From an uncultured Flavobacteriaceae bacterium (GTDB taxonomy: Bacteria; Bacteroidota; Bacteroidia; Flavobacteriales; Flavobacteriaceae): 64,000 bases of DNA. Shown here piece by piece: positions 9,266 to 17,632 of this stretch (position 1 is the stretch's first letter; each line of letters opens with the position of its first letter). The notes beneath the pieces were generated by a model. It saw only the letters and a list, made by a program, of their open reading frames with translations. It made no database searches and had not been told where the DNA came from. The stretch lies in assembly GCA_905182295.1 (NCBI GenBank), contig CAJJAZ010000004.1, positions 141,854-205,853 of the forward strand, given 5' to 3'. Position numbers and translations under genes: made by a program.

Positions 9266-9703
9266 TTAAATGTTCATCATCCCCGCTATTTTACCCCTAC
9301 ACACCAAATCACCATTTTCATTAAACATAGCTACTTTACACTTTAGTTTACTAAATCTAAAATACTCTTTCGTACTTTTTACTAGCACCTTCTCTCCAGG
9401 AAAAACTGGTTTAAAAAAATTCATTTCTGATGAAGTTAGGGCTATTTTTAATTCAGTTGTAGTGTTCCCTGATTTATCCAATAGATAAATACCAAATGCC
9501 ACCAATCCAATTTGGGCCATGGTCTCCGTTAAAATAACACCGGGGGTCACTGGGTTGTCTTTAAAATGTCCCTTATAAAAATTATGTGCAGCTTCATAGG
9601 TGTATGTACCACTTATGCCGTTTTCATCTACCTCCAGTATCTCACCCACAAAAAGGAATGGATGTTGGTAAGGGAGTTTTGCTATTATTTCTGGATATGT
9701 CAT
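9266..9703 (-). CDS. FabZ-like 3-hydroxyacyl-ACP dehydratase (hot-dog fold)
   Basis: This 145-aa single hot-dog-domain protein has the FabZ active-site pattern: His14 in QHPFLFVGEI and Glu60 in PVTPGVILTETMAQIG. FabZ removes water from 3-hydroxyacyl-ACP to give trans-2-enoyl-ACP. It lies 1 bp from each neighbour, between the reductase and the ketosynthase genes of the polyketide operon. The acyl substrate cannot be read from the sequence. An acyl-ACP thioesterase of the same fold is a less likely alternative, because the paired His and Glu residues favour a dehydratase. Confidence 0.88.
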   Translation of the reverse strand: MTYPEIIAKLPYQHPFLFVGEILEVDENGISGTYTYEAAHNFYKGHFKDNPVTPGVILTETMAQIGLVAFGIYLLDKSGNTTTELKIALTSSEMNFFKPVFPGEKVLVKSTKEYFRFSKLKCKVAMFNENGDLVCRGKIAGMMNI

Positions 9704-9704
9704 A

Positions 9705-10505
9705 TTAACTTAAATGTTCTCCCCCGTTTACAGGAAGCGTTATACCAGTGATCCATTTAGACTCTTCCTTACACAATAAATAAACCACATTAGCCACATC
9801 TTCTGGAGTGGTAAGTCGCTTAAATGGGTTTCGTTTTATGGCGTATTCCTTGAGCTTTTCATTTCCTGGAATCATTCTTAGAGAGGCTGTATCTGTTATC
9901 CCAGCTTCTATACAATTTGCCTTAATTCCGTGTATGGCAAATTCCATTGCTATACTTCTTGTAATGGCTTCCAAGGCGACTTTAGCTACAGAGACAGCTG
10001 CATAGTTTTTCAATGCTTTTTTATTTCCTTCACTGGTAAAACTTATAATTCGAGCGTCTTCTGAGAACAGTTTTTTATCAAAAATATGTTTTGTCCAATC
10101 ATATAAACTAAATGCCATGTTCTCTAGCGTAATGTGAAAATCATCATTTTGTAATTCCCTGTCTTCAACAGAAGTCATGGGCTTTAAATTTCCTTTAGCG
10201 ATACTGTGAACCAAACTTTTCACAACACCTTTATCTCTTAGACTTCGCGCTAACTCGTCTAGGATATGTGTCCTGTTTTCTGGTTTTACTACATCCATAT
10301 TAAAATGAAGCAGTGCCACTTTGCTATTGGAAACTATGGTATTAAACGCTAATTCAATAGCGGGCACATCGCTTTTTCTAGCCCTATAAACCAAGCATAA
10401 GTTTAAACCTTCTTTTGCCAGTTTTTTTGCCGAAGCTAAGCCCAAACCACTAGAAGCGCCTAGTATAACAACCCACTCATTTTTATTTTCGAATTCTCTT
10501 ACCAT
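9705..10505 (-). CDS. SDR-family reductase, FabL-like enoyl-ACP reductase
   Basis: This 266-aa short-chain dehydrogenase has the N-terminal nucleotide motif GASSGLG at residues 16-22. The catalytic Tyr168 and Lys175 are separated by six residues (YAAVSVAK). That Y-x6-K spacing is the mark of enoyl-ACP reductases FabI/FabL, whereas ketoreductases have Y-x3-K. The GxxxGxG motif and the region from NYAAVSVAK onward resemble Bacillus FabL more than FabI. It is inferred to reduce enoyl-ACP made by the adjacent FabZ-like protein. It overlaps the type III PKS gene by 7 bp. No ketoreductase is encoded in the operon, so FabG would have to be borrowed from primary metabolism. Confidence 0.82.
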   Translation of the reverse strand: MVREFENKNEWVVILGASSGLGLASAKKLAKEGLNLCLVYRARKSDVPAIELAFNTIVSNSKVALLHFNMDVVKPENRTHILDELARSLRDKGVVKSLVHSIAKGNLKPMTSVEDRELQNDDFHITLENMAFSLYDWTKHIFDKKLFSEDARIISFTSEGNKKALKNYAAVSVAKVALEAITRSIAMEFAIHGIKANCIEAGITDTASLRMIPGNEKLKEYAIKRNPFKRLTTPEDVANVVYLLCKEESKWITGITLPVNGGEHLS

Positions 10506-11551
10506 TTCAATAATAATCTTTGGGCTGTAAAACCAGGACCAAAGCTCAGCATTAAGCCTATGTCTCCTTTCTTAGGTCCTTGTTCCATAAATCTTTCTAA
10601 CACGTAAAGCACGGTTGCACTGGACATGTTTCCGTAATCTTTTAATACGGCTTTAGTAATGTCAATGTTTTTTCCTAATGAACCAAATAAAGCCTCTATA
10701 GTCTGAACAATTTTTTTACCTCCTGGATGAAAAATAAGGTGGTCTACATCTTCAATAGATAAATTATTTCGCTCTAAAAAAGGATGAACAATGTTGGGGA
10801 AATGAGACGCTATTTTCTCAGGAACTTCTTTATCTAAAAGCATCTTAAGTCCTGAATTCTTCACTTCAAAGCCCATCATGTGTTCCGCATTATAAAAATG
10901 GTACATAGCCTCATCTATAATTTCAGGACCTTGTTCGTTTTCATAAGAAGTTAGCACAGTACAAGCGCATCCATCTCCAAATATGGCAGCACTTACAATA
11001 TTTACCATGGAGTAGTCATCAATCTGAAAAGTGGCTGTAGGAGATTCTACCGCTATTACAACAGCGCGTTTATTGGGATTAGCCTTAAGGAAATTATTGG
11101 CGTAAATCATACCAGAAATTCCAGCCACACAACCCATCTCAGTTACTGGGAGTCGCACAATATCTTGCTTCATATCTAATTTATTTATCAGATAGGCGTC
11201 TACGGATGGAATCATAATTCCTGTACAACTAACCGTAATAATAAAATCAATATCCTGAGGGACAAGGCTGGCTTTGCTTAAGGCCTTGTTCAATGCGCCC
11301 TCTGCCAATTTAATGGTTTCACGTTTATATATATCATTCTTTTCTTCGAACGAAGTTTTGAGAAACACTTCTTCAGCATCCATAATAGAGTAACGCCTAT
11401 CTACTCCTGCATTCTCGAATAGCTTTATTACCTTTCTTTGGAAGCGTTCTTCTTGTCCGCTAAGCCATATCTTCAGGAATGGAATAATGTCTTCTGTTGC
11501 TCTTGAATATGGTGGTAACTGGGTAGCTACAGATGCTATTTTTACTTTCAT
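10499..11551 (-). CDS. Type III polyketide synthase (chalcone synthase-like)
   Basis: This 350-aa protein has the catalytic triad Cys141 (EMGCVAGISG), His275 (HPGGKKI) and Asn308 (YGNMSSATVL), plus the C-terminal loop SFGPGFTAQ typical of chalcone/stilbene synthase-type enzymes. The HPGG block and the GPGFTA loop set it apart from FabH or DarB. Such homodimers extend an acyl-CoA or acyl-ACP starter with malonyl-CoA and cyclise the product to resorcinols, pyrones or phloroglucinols. The operon's own acyl-chain enzymes suggest a fatty acyl starter and an alkylresorcinol- or alkylpyrone-like product. It overlaps the methyltransferase gene by 4 bp. Confidence 0.93.
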   Translation of the reverse strand: MKVKIASVATQLPPYSRATEDIIPFLKIWLSGQEERFQRKVIKLFENAGVDRRYSIMDAEEVFLKTSFEEKNDIYKRETIKLAEGALNKALSKASLVPQDIDFIITVSCTGIMIPSVDAYLINKLDMKQDIVRLPVTEMGCVAGISGMIYANNFLKANPNKRAVVIAVESPTATFQIDDYSMVNIVSAAIFGDGCACTVLTSYENEQGPEIIDEAMYHFYNAEHMMGFEVKNSGLKMLLDKEVPEKIASHFPNIVHPFLERNNLSIEDVDHLIFHPGGKKIVQTIEALFGSLGKNIDITKAVLKDYGNMSSATVLYVLERFMEQGPKKGDIGLMLSFGPGFTAQRLLLKW

Positions 11552-12255
11552 ATTTTTTTAATTATCCATAAGTAACGAAATGCCCACCGCCAAGTCAGTG
11601 TGCTTTTGTACTTTATTTTATTTGAAAATCGCTCTAAATCTTTACGTTTAAAAGCTTTTAAGATAGAAGTTAAACCATCTTCTCTGGTCATGTGGTTACT
11701 AACCACCAATGTCAATAAACTAAAAAGATAATAAGCCACCCAATGGCGGTGCAAATCATTGACTATCAAACCAAACTTAGCATTTTGAATTAAGGTTTCA
11801 ATAAGGTCTAATGCCACTTGGTCTTCAAAATGGTGAAGAAACAAAGTACACATAGCTATGTCATAAGTGTGAAAACCAAATTCTTTGCTTAAAACATCTT
11901 CTTTGCTGTAAGTGATTTCAGGGAAATTAACGGACAATTCAATAGCATAATCAATAGTAGCCTGATTTGCATCTATACCTCTTAGCTGGAATGTATAGCC
12001 GTTTTTCATACCAAAAGCTGCCACTCTTCTAAGCATGTCACCATTTCCACAGCCTAAGTCTACAATGCTTATAGTCTGTTCTTTGGATACATTTTGGAGT
12101 AGTGTTTTGAGTCCTTTTATAGTGATTCTATTACCACCCAGCCATTTATTTATATTAGCCAGCTGATCTAGTGAAGAAATAAGCAATGTACCGTTCATAT
12201 CCAGATCATCCATAATCTCTTTTTTGGTACTTCTATGGGCCGTATTTATTGTCAT
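11548..12255 (-). CDS. Class I SAM-dependent methyltransferase
   Basis: This 235-aa protein has the Rossmann motif I VDLGCGNGDM (about residues 65-74), an acidic post-I position in RGIDANQ and a motif IV-like MCTLFLHHFED. It is inferred to methylate the product of the neighbouring type III polyketide synthase, as methyltransferases do in Streptomyces alkylresorcinol (srs) operons. Whether it acts on oxygen or carbon cannot be told. The C-terminal third is basic and partly hydrophobic (YYLFSLLTLVVSN), compatible with a membrane-associated lipid substrate. It overlaps both neighbours by 1-4 bp. Confidence 0.85.
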   Translation of the reverse strand: MTINTAHRSTKKEIMDDLDMNGTLLISSLDQLANINKWLGGNRITIKGLKTLLQNVSKEQTISIVDLGCGNGDMLRRVAAFGMKNGYTFQLRGIDANQATIDYAIELSVNFPEITYSKEDVLSKEFGFHTYDIAMCTLFLHHFEDQVALDLIETLIQNAKFGLIVNDLHRHWVAYYLFSLLTLVVSNHMTREDGLTSILKAFKRKDLERFSNKIKYKSTLTWRWAFRYLWIIKKI

Positions 12256-13382
12256 TAGAGTATTGCTTTCATAGGTTTACCATGTGTTTTTTTTATAATA
12301 TAAGGCAGTAAAAAAGGGAAGGTTCTTAAAAGTAGTACAATCCATTCAGAAATGAATCCTAAGGTAAATAATCGCGCTATTATATGCCCTGATTTTAGCC
12401 TTGAACTAAATTCTTTGTTCCAAATTTTAGTGTATTGGTTTTCTAAATCTGTTCTAGACTTTATTTGCCCTGATTTAAATTTTAGAATTTCTTGAGATGC
12501 CATTTGTGCTGCCCTAATGGCCATACTCATCCCATTTCCAGCCAATGGATGAATCATACCTGCACTATCGCCACACATAAGGATATGGTTTTCTACCGCC
12601 TGTTTGGATGAAAATGAAACTTGACCAATTGTCATTGGTTTATCAAAAGCCAAATCATAGGTTTCGAAGACTTGTTTTAAATGTGTATTTTGAGACAGTA
12701 CTTTCTTTTGAAATTCAGCTATATTTTTGTATTTCCTAAAAGCTTTAAAATTAGCAATATAACACACGTTAACATGGTTGTTCTCTACTTTAGATATGCC
12801 ACAGTAGCCTCCTTCAAAATTATGAAGGCCAACTGCATTATCGGGAAAATCTCCGACATAATGCGCTTTTACACCTAAAAATGGAGATGATTTTTTTATA
12901 AAATCTCTATTCATTTTAACATCTAAATTAGATCGCTTTCCAAAAGACCCAATAACCAACTCAGAAATGAATTCATTACCTTGGTTGGTAATCAACTTAA
13001 ATTGGTCGTTTTTGAATTGAATATCTATAACAGTTTCATGCACAATGTGAGCGCCGTTCTCTTTTGCCTTCTTAGATAATTCCCAATCAATACAGTAGCG
13101 GCTAATACCAAAACCACCACCCGGTAACACAGCCTGCACAGTACTACTTTTAGGTGTACTCAAAGTAAAGTTGGCTATATTTTTTGCTCCGTAGTCAAAA
13201 GGATTAAAACCCAATGCACTTAAATAAGGAAGCACCTCATTAGAAATGTACTCACCACACACTTTATGTCTGGGGTAATCGTTTTTTTCTATCAAAAGGA
13301 CAAACAATCCTTTTTTAGACAAATGAACTGCACTAGTTAAGCCTGCCAATCCACCACCGATTATAATGACATCATATGACAC
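12255..13382 (-). CDS. FAD-dependent oxidoreductase (geranylgeranyl reductase/hydroxylase superfamily)
   Basis: This 375-aa flavoprotein has the dinucleotide motif GGGLAG at residues 9-14, the superfamily block PRHKVCGE near residues 38-45, and the second FAD motif CGDSAGMIHPLAGNG. These are shared by FAD-dependent hydroxylases, halogenases and geranylgeranyl reductases, so the reaction is open: ring hydroxylation or double-bond reduction. It is the first gene of the polyketide operon. The start is a GTG at 13380-13382, since an in-frame stop lies two codons upstream and the Rossmann fold begins at once. The C-terminus has a hydrophobic stretch (ISEWIVLLLRTFPFLLPYI) that may bind membrane. 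Confidence 0.86.
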   Translation of the reverse strand: MSYDVIIIGGGLAGLTSAVHLSKKGLFVLLIEKNDYPRHKVCGEYISNEVLPYLSALGFNPFDYGAKNIANFTLSTPKSSTVQAVLPGGGFGISRYCIDWELSKKAKENGAHIVHETVIDIQFKNDQFKLITNQGNEFISELVIGSFGKRSNLDVKMNRDFIKKSSPFLGVKAHYVGDFPDNAVGLHNFEGGYCGISKVENNHVNVCYIANFKAFRKYKNIAEFQKKVLSQNTHLKQVFETYDLAFDKPMTIGQVSFSSKQAVENHILMCGDSAGMIHPLAGNGMSMAIRAAQMASQEILKFKSGQIKSRTDLENQYTKIWNKEFSSRLKSGHIIARLFTLGFISEWIVLLLRTFPFLLPYIIKKTHGKPMKAIL

Positions 13383-13631
13383 TATTTATTGTTCATTTTT
13401 TAATGATTTTTATATAAAAAAAAATTATGCAACTGTACGCAACATACAAAAGCAAAAAGGCGTTTAAAAACTCCGTAATTAATTTTAAATGTAGTTTATT
13501 CGTTGCAAAAATAAGCCTGAATGTCCTAAAAAATAATCGCAATTACTCAAATAATGTTTAATGAAATGTTAAATATGTTAAACAAATCGAATTGTGGATT
13601 ACCTTTATTTCAAATTAAAAAAAAACAAATT

Positions 13632-14144
13632 ATGAAGAAGTTAGTCCTTATTTTAACAGTAACATTATCACTCGCCTTCTCAAAAAACAGCACTGCACAA
13701 GAAACAATTGTAGATGTAGCTGTTGGAAATGAAAATTTCTCTACTTTAGTAACTGCCTTAAAAGCAGCAGATTTAGTAGGTGCTTTACTAGGAGAAGGGC
13801 CGTTTACTGTGTTTGCTCCAACAAACGAAGCCTTTGCAAAAATAGATGCGAATACATTAAATAGTCTATTGGAAGTTAAAAACCAAAAAGCGTTGGCAAA
13901 TATATTAACATACCACGTTTTTGCTGGGAAGATATCAGCAGCAGATGTTGTAGCTGCCTTGGAAAAAGGAGCGGGTATGGTTGAATTAAAAGCATTAAAT
14001 GGCCAAGTTTTAACTGTAATGCAAAAAGATGGTAAAATTTGGTTGAAAGACAGCAAAGGAAATTACAGTGAAATTGTAGCTACAGATGTAAATGGTAGCA
14101 ACGGAGTAATTCACGTGATAGATACTGTAGTAATGCCTGAGTAG
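13632..14144 (+). CDS. Secreted fasciclin (FAS1) domain protein
   Basis: The ATG at 13632 gives 170 residues starting MKKLVLILTVTLSLAF, a clear signal peptide ending near STAQ. An upstream in-frame ATG at 13554 would add 26 residues and spoil the signal, so it was not used. The rest is one FAS1 domain with the H1 block GPFTVFAPTNEAF, the middle ILTYHVFAGK and the H2 block NGVIHVIDTVVMP. FAS1 domains mediate adhesion or small-ligand binding at the cell surface. It is divergent from the polyketide operon with a 249-bp spacer and is followed by its own terminator. No functional link to the operon can be shown. Confidence 0.93.
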   Translation: MKKLVLILTVTLSLAFSKNSTAQETIVDVAVGNENFSTLVTALKAADLVGALLGEGPFTVFAPTNEAFAKIDANTLNSLLEVKNQKALANILTYHVFAGKISAADVVAALEKGAGMVELKALNGQVLTVMQKDGKIWLKDSKGNYSEIVATDVNGSNGVIHVIDTVVMPE

Positions 14145-14200
14145 TAAGGGAATATTATTCCAATTTTAGCTTAGTTGACAGTATACAATTAATATATGCC

Positions 14201-14234
14201 AATCCCGAGAAAATCCTTTCTCGGGATTTTTTTA
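14201..14234 (+). terminator. Rho-independent terminator after the fasciclin gene
   Basis: A 12-bp stem AATCCCGAGAAA (14201-14212) pairs with TTTCTCGGGATT (14217-14228) across a 4-nt loop and runs into seven T, 57 bp past the fasciclin stop codon. Confidence 0.88.
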
Positions 14235-14397
14235 TTGGATATGATTCTAAGCAGTCTACATTTAAAGAATCTATATTACCTGAGAAGTCAATTTAATTAA
14301 GAAAAATCGAACTCATTGTTATTATAGTTTAATGATCATTTTTAGCACTTGAGCAGTTTACACAAATACATATAATTTATAGATGAGGCTTGTTAAG
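14235..14397. other. Intergenic stretch without recognisable features
   Basis: This AT-rich stretch lies between the fasciclin terminator and the cysteine synthase relic. It has no open frame of note, no strong hairpin and no recognised RNA gene. Together with its two neighbours it makes up the only gap above 300 bp in the window. Confidence 0.6.
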
Positions 14398-14530
14398 TTA
14401 GCCCTTTAAAAAAATTTCAGAAGAAAGATAGCGGTCTCCCCTGTCGCAAATAATCACGACCACTAAGCCTTTGTTTATAGAATGGCAAACACCCCTTCTT
14501 TTTGTGCCACCAAATGGTCTTTGCTTTTCA
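14398..14530 (-). pseudogene. Decayed C-terminal remnant of a cysteine synthase (CysK/CysM family)
   Basis: On the minus strand one frame ends with NKGLVVVIICDRGDRYLSSE, a further five residues and a TAA at 14398-14400. This matches the end of O-acetylserine sulfhydrylase CysM, whose tail in E. coli reads VVVAIICDRGDRYLSTGVF. Just upstream a second frame reads HLVAQKEGVFA, which matches the preceding conserved segment (RELAVREGIF in CysM) but then hits a stop. The two pieces are out of frame and the substrate-loop region between them is missing, so this is a frameshifted and internally deleted gene end. It abuts rsmG, and everything upstream of it has been lost. Confidence 0.75.
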
Positions 14531-14534
14531 TTTT

Positions 14535-15170
14535 TTAGCCTTTGAATTTCTGAGGTAGATACACGAGCTTTTTGGTTTCGAAAAAATCTTCTTTATAATA
14601 ATCCATCAAAGAATATATTTGAACCGTCCTGTAGTCCTGTAACTCATCTCCCAAGTCCCCTCCTTTTAAATACAACACTCCGTTTTTAATAGAATGCTCA
14701 GACACTTTTTTAATACGACCCTTAATCCACCTCATAAAAGTTGGCATTGCTGCTACTGCCCTACTCACTACAAAATCATATTGATTGTTGTCTTCTTCCA
14801 CCCTTTGGTGTTTTGCCGTTACGTTTTCTAATCCTAGGCCGTCTACAACCTCTTGTACTACTTTGATTTTTTTGCCAATCGCGTCTACTAGAGTGAACTG
14901 TGTTTCCGGAAATAAAATAGCCAATGGTATGCCTGGGAATCCGCCCCCGGTGCCAACATCTAACACCTGAGCCCCTGGATTAAATGAAATAAACTTAGCA
15001 ATGGCCAATGAATGAAGTACATGCCTAAGATACAATTCCTCAATATCTTTTCGAGAGACTACATTAATTTTTAGGTTCCAGTTCTGATACAATGCTTCTA
15101 AGGCTATAAATTGGTCTTGTTGCTGTTGTGTTAAATTTGGAAAATAATTGAAAATCAATTGTGGGTCCAT
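14535..15170 (-). CDS. rsmG: 16S rRNA (guanine(527)-N7)-methyltransferase RsmG
   Basis: This is a Rossmann methyltransferase of about 211 residues. It carries the RsmG hallmarks QFIALEALYQNWNLKINVVS, RHVLHSLAIAKF and the SAM motif VLDVGTGGGFPGIPLAI. It methylates G527 of 16S rRNA near the decoding centre. The ATG at 15168-15170 (MDPQLIFNY) is taken as start; extending to 15188 would require a TTG codon and only adds six residues. It is a single minus-strand gene. The relic of a cysteine synthase lies directly downstream. Confidence 0.93.
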   Translation of the reverse strand: MDPQLIFNYFPNLTQQQQDQFIALEALYQNWNLKINVVSRKDIEELYLRHVLHSLAIAKFISFNPGAQVLDVGTGGGFPGIPLAILFPETQFTLVDAIGKKIKVVQEVVDGLGLENVTAKHQRVEEDNNQYDFVVSRAVAAMPTFMRWIKGRIKKVSEHSIKNGVLYLKGGDLGDELQDYRTVQIYSLMDYYKEDFFETKKLVYLPQKFKG

Positions 15171-15265
15171 GGGGTATATTTTATGCAAAAAAACAACATT
15201 TTTTTATGATTTATAGCAAAAGCTTCCACTCGCTTTAGCGTATATTTACCACTTAATACATTTTT

Positions 15266-16366
15266 ATGAAAAAGCCCCAAGTAAAATTCTCAAGAAAAGA
15301 CCCGGGTCAGTTCTTTAAAACACTGAACCAAAGAGTCAATAGTTACTTTAAAGAAAATAATATACAAAAAACTGGTAATTGGGCCCTACACTTAAAGACC
15401 CTTGTTATGTTTACCCTTTTTCTAGCCCCATATTTTTTAATCCTCACGCTAAATTTACCCAATTGGGCTAATTTTTTATTGACCATAATCATGGGTGTTG
15501 GAATGGCTGGAGTTGGAATGAATGTCATGCACGATGGAAATCACGGTGCATACTCTAATAAAAAATGGGTAAATAAACTCATGGGAAGCAGCATATACAT
15601 ACTCGCAGGGAATGTATACAATTGGCAAGTACAACACAACGTGCTTCACCACACTTACACCAACATTCCAGAGCATGATGAAGACTTAGATGCAGGAAGA
15701 ATCCTTCGTTTTTCTAAACATGCAGACTGGAAAAAGTACCATAAATTCCAACATTTATACTCCGTATTACTATACGGATTATTGACGTTCAACTGGGCAA
15801 TTACCACCGACTTTCAACAGATGTATCGCTACACCAAAAGAAAACTATCTTACGGTAAGTTTCCTAATCCAGTACTTAATTGGACCAAACTTTTAATTGC
15901 CAAAATAATCTATGTCACTATCTGGATTGCCATTCCAATGATTTTTTTAGAGGTGGCCTGGTATAAAATCCTTATTGGATTTTTTGTTATGCACTATGTA
16001 GCTGGATTAATACTGAGTATCGTATTTCAATTGGCACACATTATTGACCATGCTGACACGCCTGTTCCAAACGAACAAGGAGATATGAAAAACACTTGGG
16101 CCATTCACCAGTTGTTTACTACAGTCAATTTTGGCACTAAAAATAGGATTATCAATTGGTTTACTGGAGGCTTAAACCATCAGGTTGAACATCATATGTT
16201 TCCAAACATTAGTCACGTACATTACACAAAAATTGCCAAAATTGTGAAAGAAACGGCAAATGAGTTTCAATTGCCATATCACGAGTACAAAACAACTAGA
16301 AAAGCTATAATTTCGCACTTCAAACATTTAAAGATGCTAGGTCAAAAACCGAGTCTACAATATTAA
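15266..16366 (+). CDS. Membrane fatty acid desaturase (front-end/acyl-CoA type)
   Basis: This 366-aa membrane protein has three histidine boxes: HDGNH (89-93), HNVLHH (124-129) and QVEHH (306-310). The glutamine at the start of the third box is typical of front-end delta-5/delta-6 and linoleoyl-CoA-type desaturases, but the fused cytochrome b5 domain found in many eukaryotic members is absent. Hydrophobic segments at about 45-85 and 210-258 fit the usual topology around a di-iron centre. It would introduce a double bond into acyl chains of membrane lipids. It lies 5 bp before an aminotransferase, so the two may be cotranscribed although they share no obvious pathway. Confidence 0.9.
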   Translation: MKKPQVKFSRKDPGQFFKTLNQRVNSYFKENNIQKTGNWALHLKTLVMFTLFLAPYFLILTLNLPNWANFLLTIIMGVGMAGVGMNVMHDGNHGAYSNKKWVNKLMGSSIYILAGNVYNWQVQHNVLHHTYTNIPEHDEDLDAGRILRFSKHADWKKYHKFQHLYSVLLYGLLTFNWAITTDFQQMYRYTKRKLSYGKFPNPVLNWTKLLIAKIIYVTIWIAIPMIFLEVAWYKILIGFFVMHYVAGLILSIVFQLAHIIDHADTPVPNEQGDMKNTWAIHQLFTTVNFGTKNRIINWFTGGLNHQVEHHMFPNISHVHYTKIAKIVKETANEFQLPYHEYKTTRKAIISHFKHLKMLGQKPSLQY

Positions 16367-16371
16367 ACAAC

Positions 16372-17565
16372 ATGAGTACGCAACATTTATCTGACAGAAT
16401 TAACGGAATGGCTACATCTGCTACTTTAGCAATGGCTGCCAAAGCGAGAGAATTAAAAACGGCTGGAAAAGACATCATAGGCCTTAGTTTAGGAGAACCT
16501 GATTTTAACATACCTGACTTTATTAAAGACGCCGCAAAACAAGCCGTCGATGATAATTATTCTAGTTACTCTCCCGTAGACGGATACCTAGATTTAAAAG
16601 AAGCCATTGCAGATAAATTTTCAAGAGACAATCAATTGAACTACAAACCAAGTCAGATTGTGGTTTCTACAGGGGCCAAACAATCTCTTGCAAATATTGC
16701 CATGGTAATGCTTGACCATGGAGATGAGGTGATCTTGCCTGCACCTTACTGGGTAAGTTATAGTGACATTGTTAAATTGGCAGAGGGTGTACCTGTTGAG
16801 GTTCCTACGAGTATAGATACCGATTTTAAAATGACTGCTACTCAATTAGAGCAGGCCATTACGCCAAAAACTAAAATGATTTGGTTTAGTTCTCCTTGTA
16901 ATCCAAGTGGATCAGTCTACAGCAAGGAAGAATTGAGTGCATTGGCAGAAGTATTGGCCAAACATCCAAATATATTTATTGTCTCAGATGAAATTTACGA
17001 ACATATTAATTTCGTAGGAGGACATGTGAGCATTGCTGGAATCCCTGGGATGTACGACAGGACCATTACCGTTAACGGGGTGTCAAAAGCATTTGCTATG
17101 ACCGGATGGCGTATTGGTTATATAGGTGCTCCTGAATGGATTGCGAAGGCTTGTACTAAATTTCAAGGACAGAACACTTCTGGTGCTAATTCCATAGCAC
17201 AGCGAGCTACCATAGCCGCACTTAAGGCGCCTGTAAGCAGTATTTCTCATATGATTGAGGCTTTTCATCAAAGAAGGGATTTGGTTCTTAAGCTATTGGG
17301 AGAGATTCCAGGATTTAGACTTAATATCCCTGAAGGTGCTTTCTATGTATTTCCAGATGTGAGCGAGTTTTTTGGGAAAACAATCAAAGGAAAACAAATT
17401 AACAACGCCTCTGACTTCGCTATATTTTTATTAGAGGAGGCATTGGTAGCCACTGTTACTGGAGAAGCGTTTGGAAATCCAAACTGCATAAGAATCTCCT
17501 ATGCTGCCTCTGAAGAAGCACTTAGGGAAGCCATGGCAAGAATTAAAAAAGCAGTTAGCGCTTAA
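16372..17565 (+). CDS. Class I/II PLP-dependent aminotransferase (aspartate aminotransferase type)
   Basis: This 397-aa fold-type I aminotransferase has the PLP lysine at residue 239 in NGVSKAFAMTGWRIGY. Other cofactor-binding residues lie in SSPCNPSGSVYS and VSDEIYE, and the C-terminal substrate arginine is in NCIRISYA. The closest type is the bacterial Ib aspartate aminotransferase, which interconverts aspartate and oxaloacetate with 2-oxoglutarate and may also accept prephenate or aromatic amino acids. It follows the desaturase gene by 5 bp and ends in a strong terminator. Confidence 0.92.
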   Translation: MSTQHLSDRINGMATSATLAMAAKARELKTAGKDIIGLSLGEPDFNIPDFIKDAAKQAVDDNYSSYSPVDGYLDLKEAIADKFSRDNQLNYKPSQIVVSTGAKQSLANIAMVMLDHGDEVILPAPYWVSYSDIVKLAEGVPVEVPTSIDTDFKMTATQLEQAITPKTKMIWFSSPCNPSGSVYSKEELSALAEVLAKHPNIFIVSDEIYEHINFVGGHVSIAGIPGMYDRTITVNGVSKAFAMTGWRIGYIGAPEWIAKACTKFQGQNTSGANSIAQRATIAALKAPVSSISHMIEAFHQRRDLVLKLLGEIPGFRLNIPEGAFYVFPDVSEFFGKTIKGKQINNASDFAIFLLEEALVATVTGEAFGNPNCIRISYAASEEALREAMARIKKAVSA

Positions 17566-17587
17566 TTGTAAATATCTTTTACAAACT

Positions 17588-17620
17588 AAAGTGGGCTTCC
17601 CAAAGGAAGCCCACTTTTTT
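17588..17620 (+). terminator. Rho-independent terminator after the aminotransferase gene
   Basis: A 13-bp stem AAAGTGGGCTTCC (17588-17600) pairs with GGAAGCCCACTTT (17605-17617) across loop CAAA and continues into a T run. Confidence 0.92.
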
Positions 17621-17632
17621 ATTTAAATACTT

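Noticed and set aside
9705-10505. Ketoreductase FabG
   Set aside because: Catalytic spacing Y-x6-K fits enoyl reductases, not the Y-x3-K of FabG.
10499-11551. FabH- or DarB-like KAS III of a flexirubin cluster
   Set aside because: The HPGG histidine block and the GPGFTA loop are chalcone synthase-type, and no DarA-like or aryl polyene genes are present.
13554-13631. N-terminal extension of the fasciclin protein
   Set aside because: The in-frame ATG at 13554 adds polar residues before a perfect signal peptide that starts at 13632.
13610-14056. 148-aa open frame opposite the fasciclin gene
   Set aside because: It mirrors the fasciclin codons on the other strand and has biased, low-information composition.
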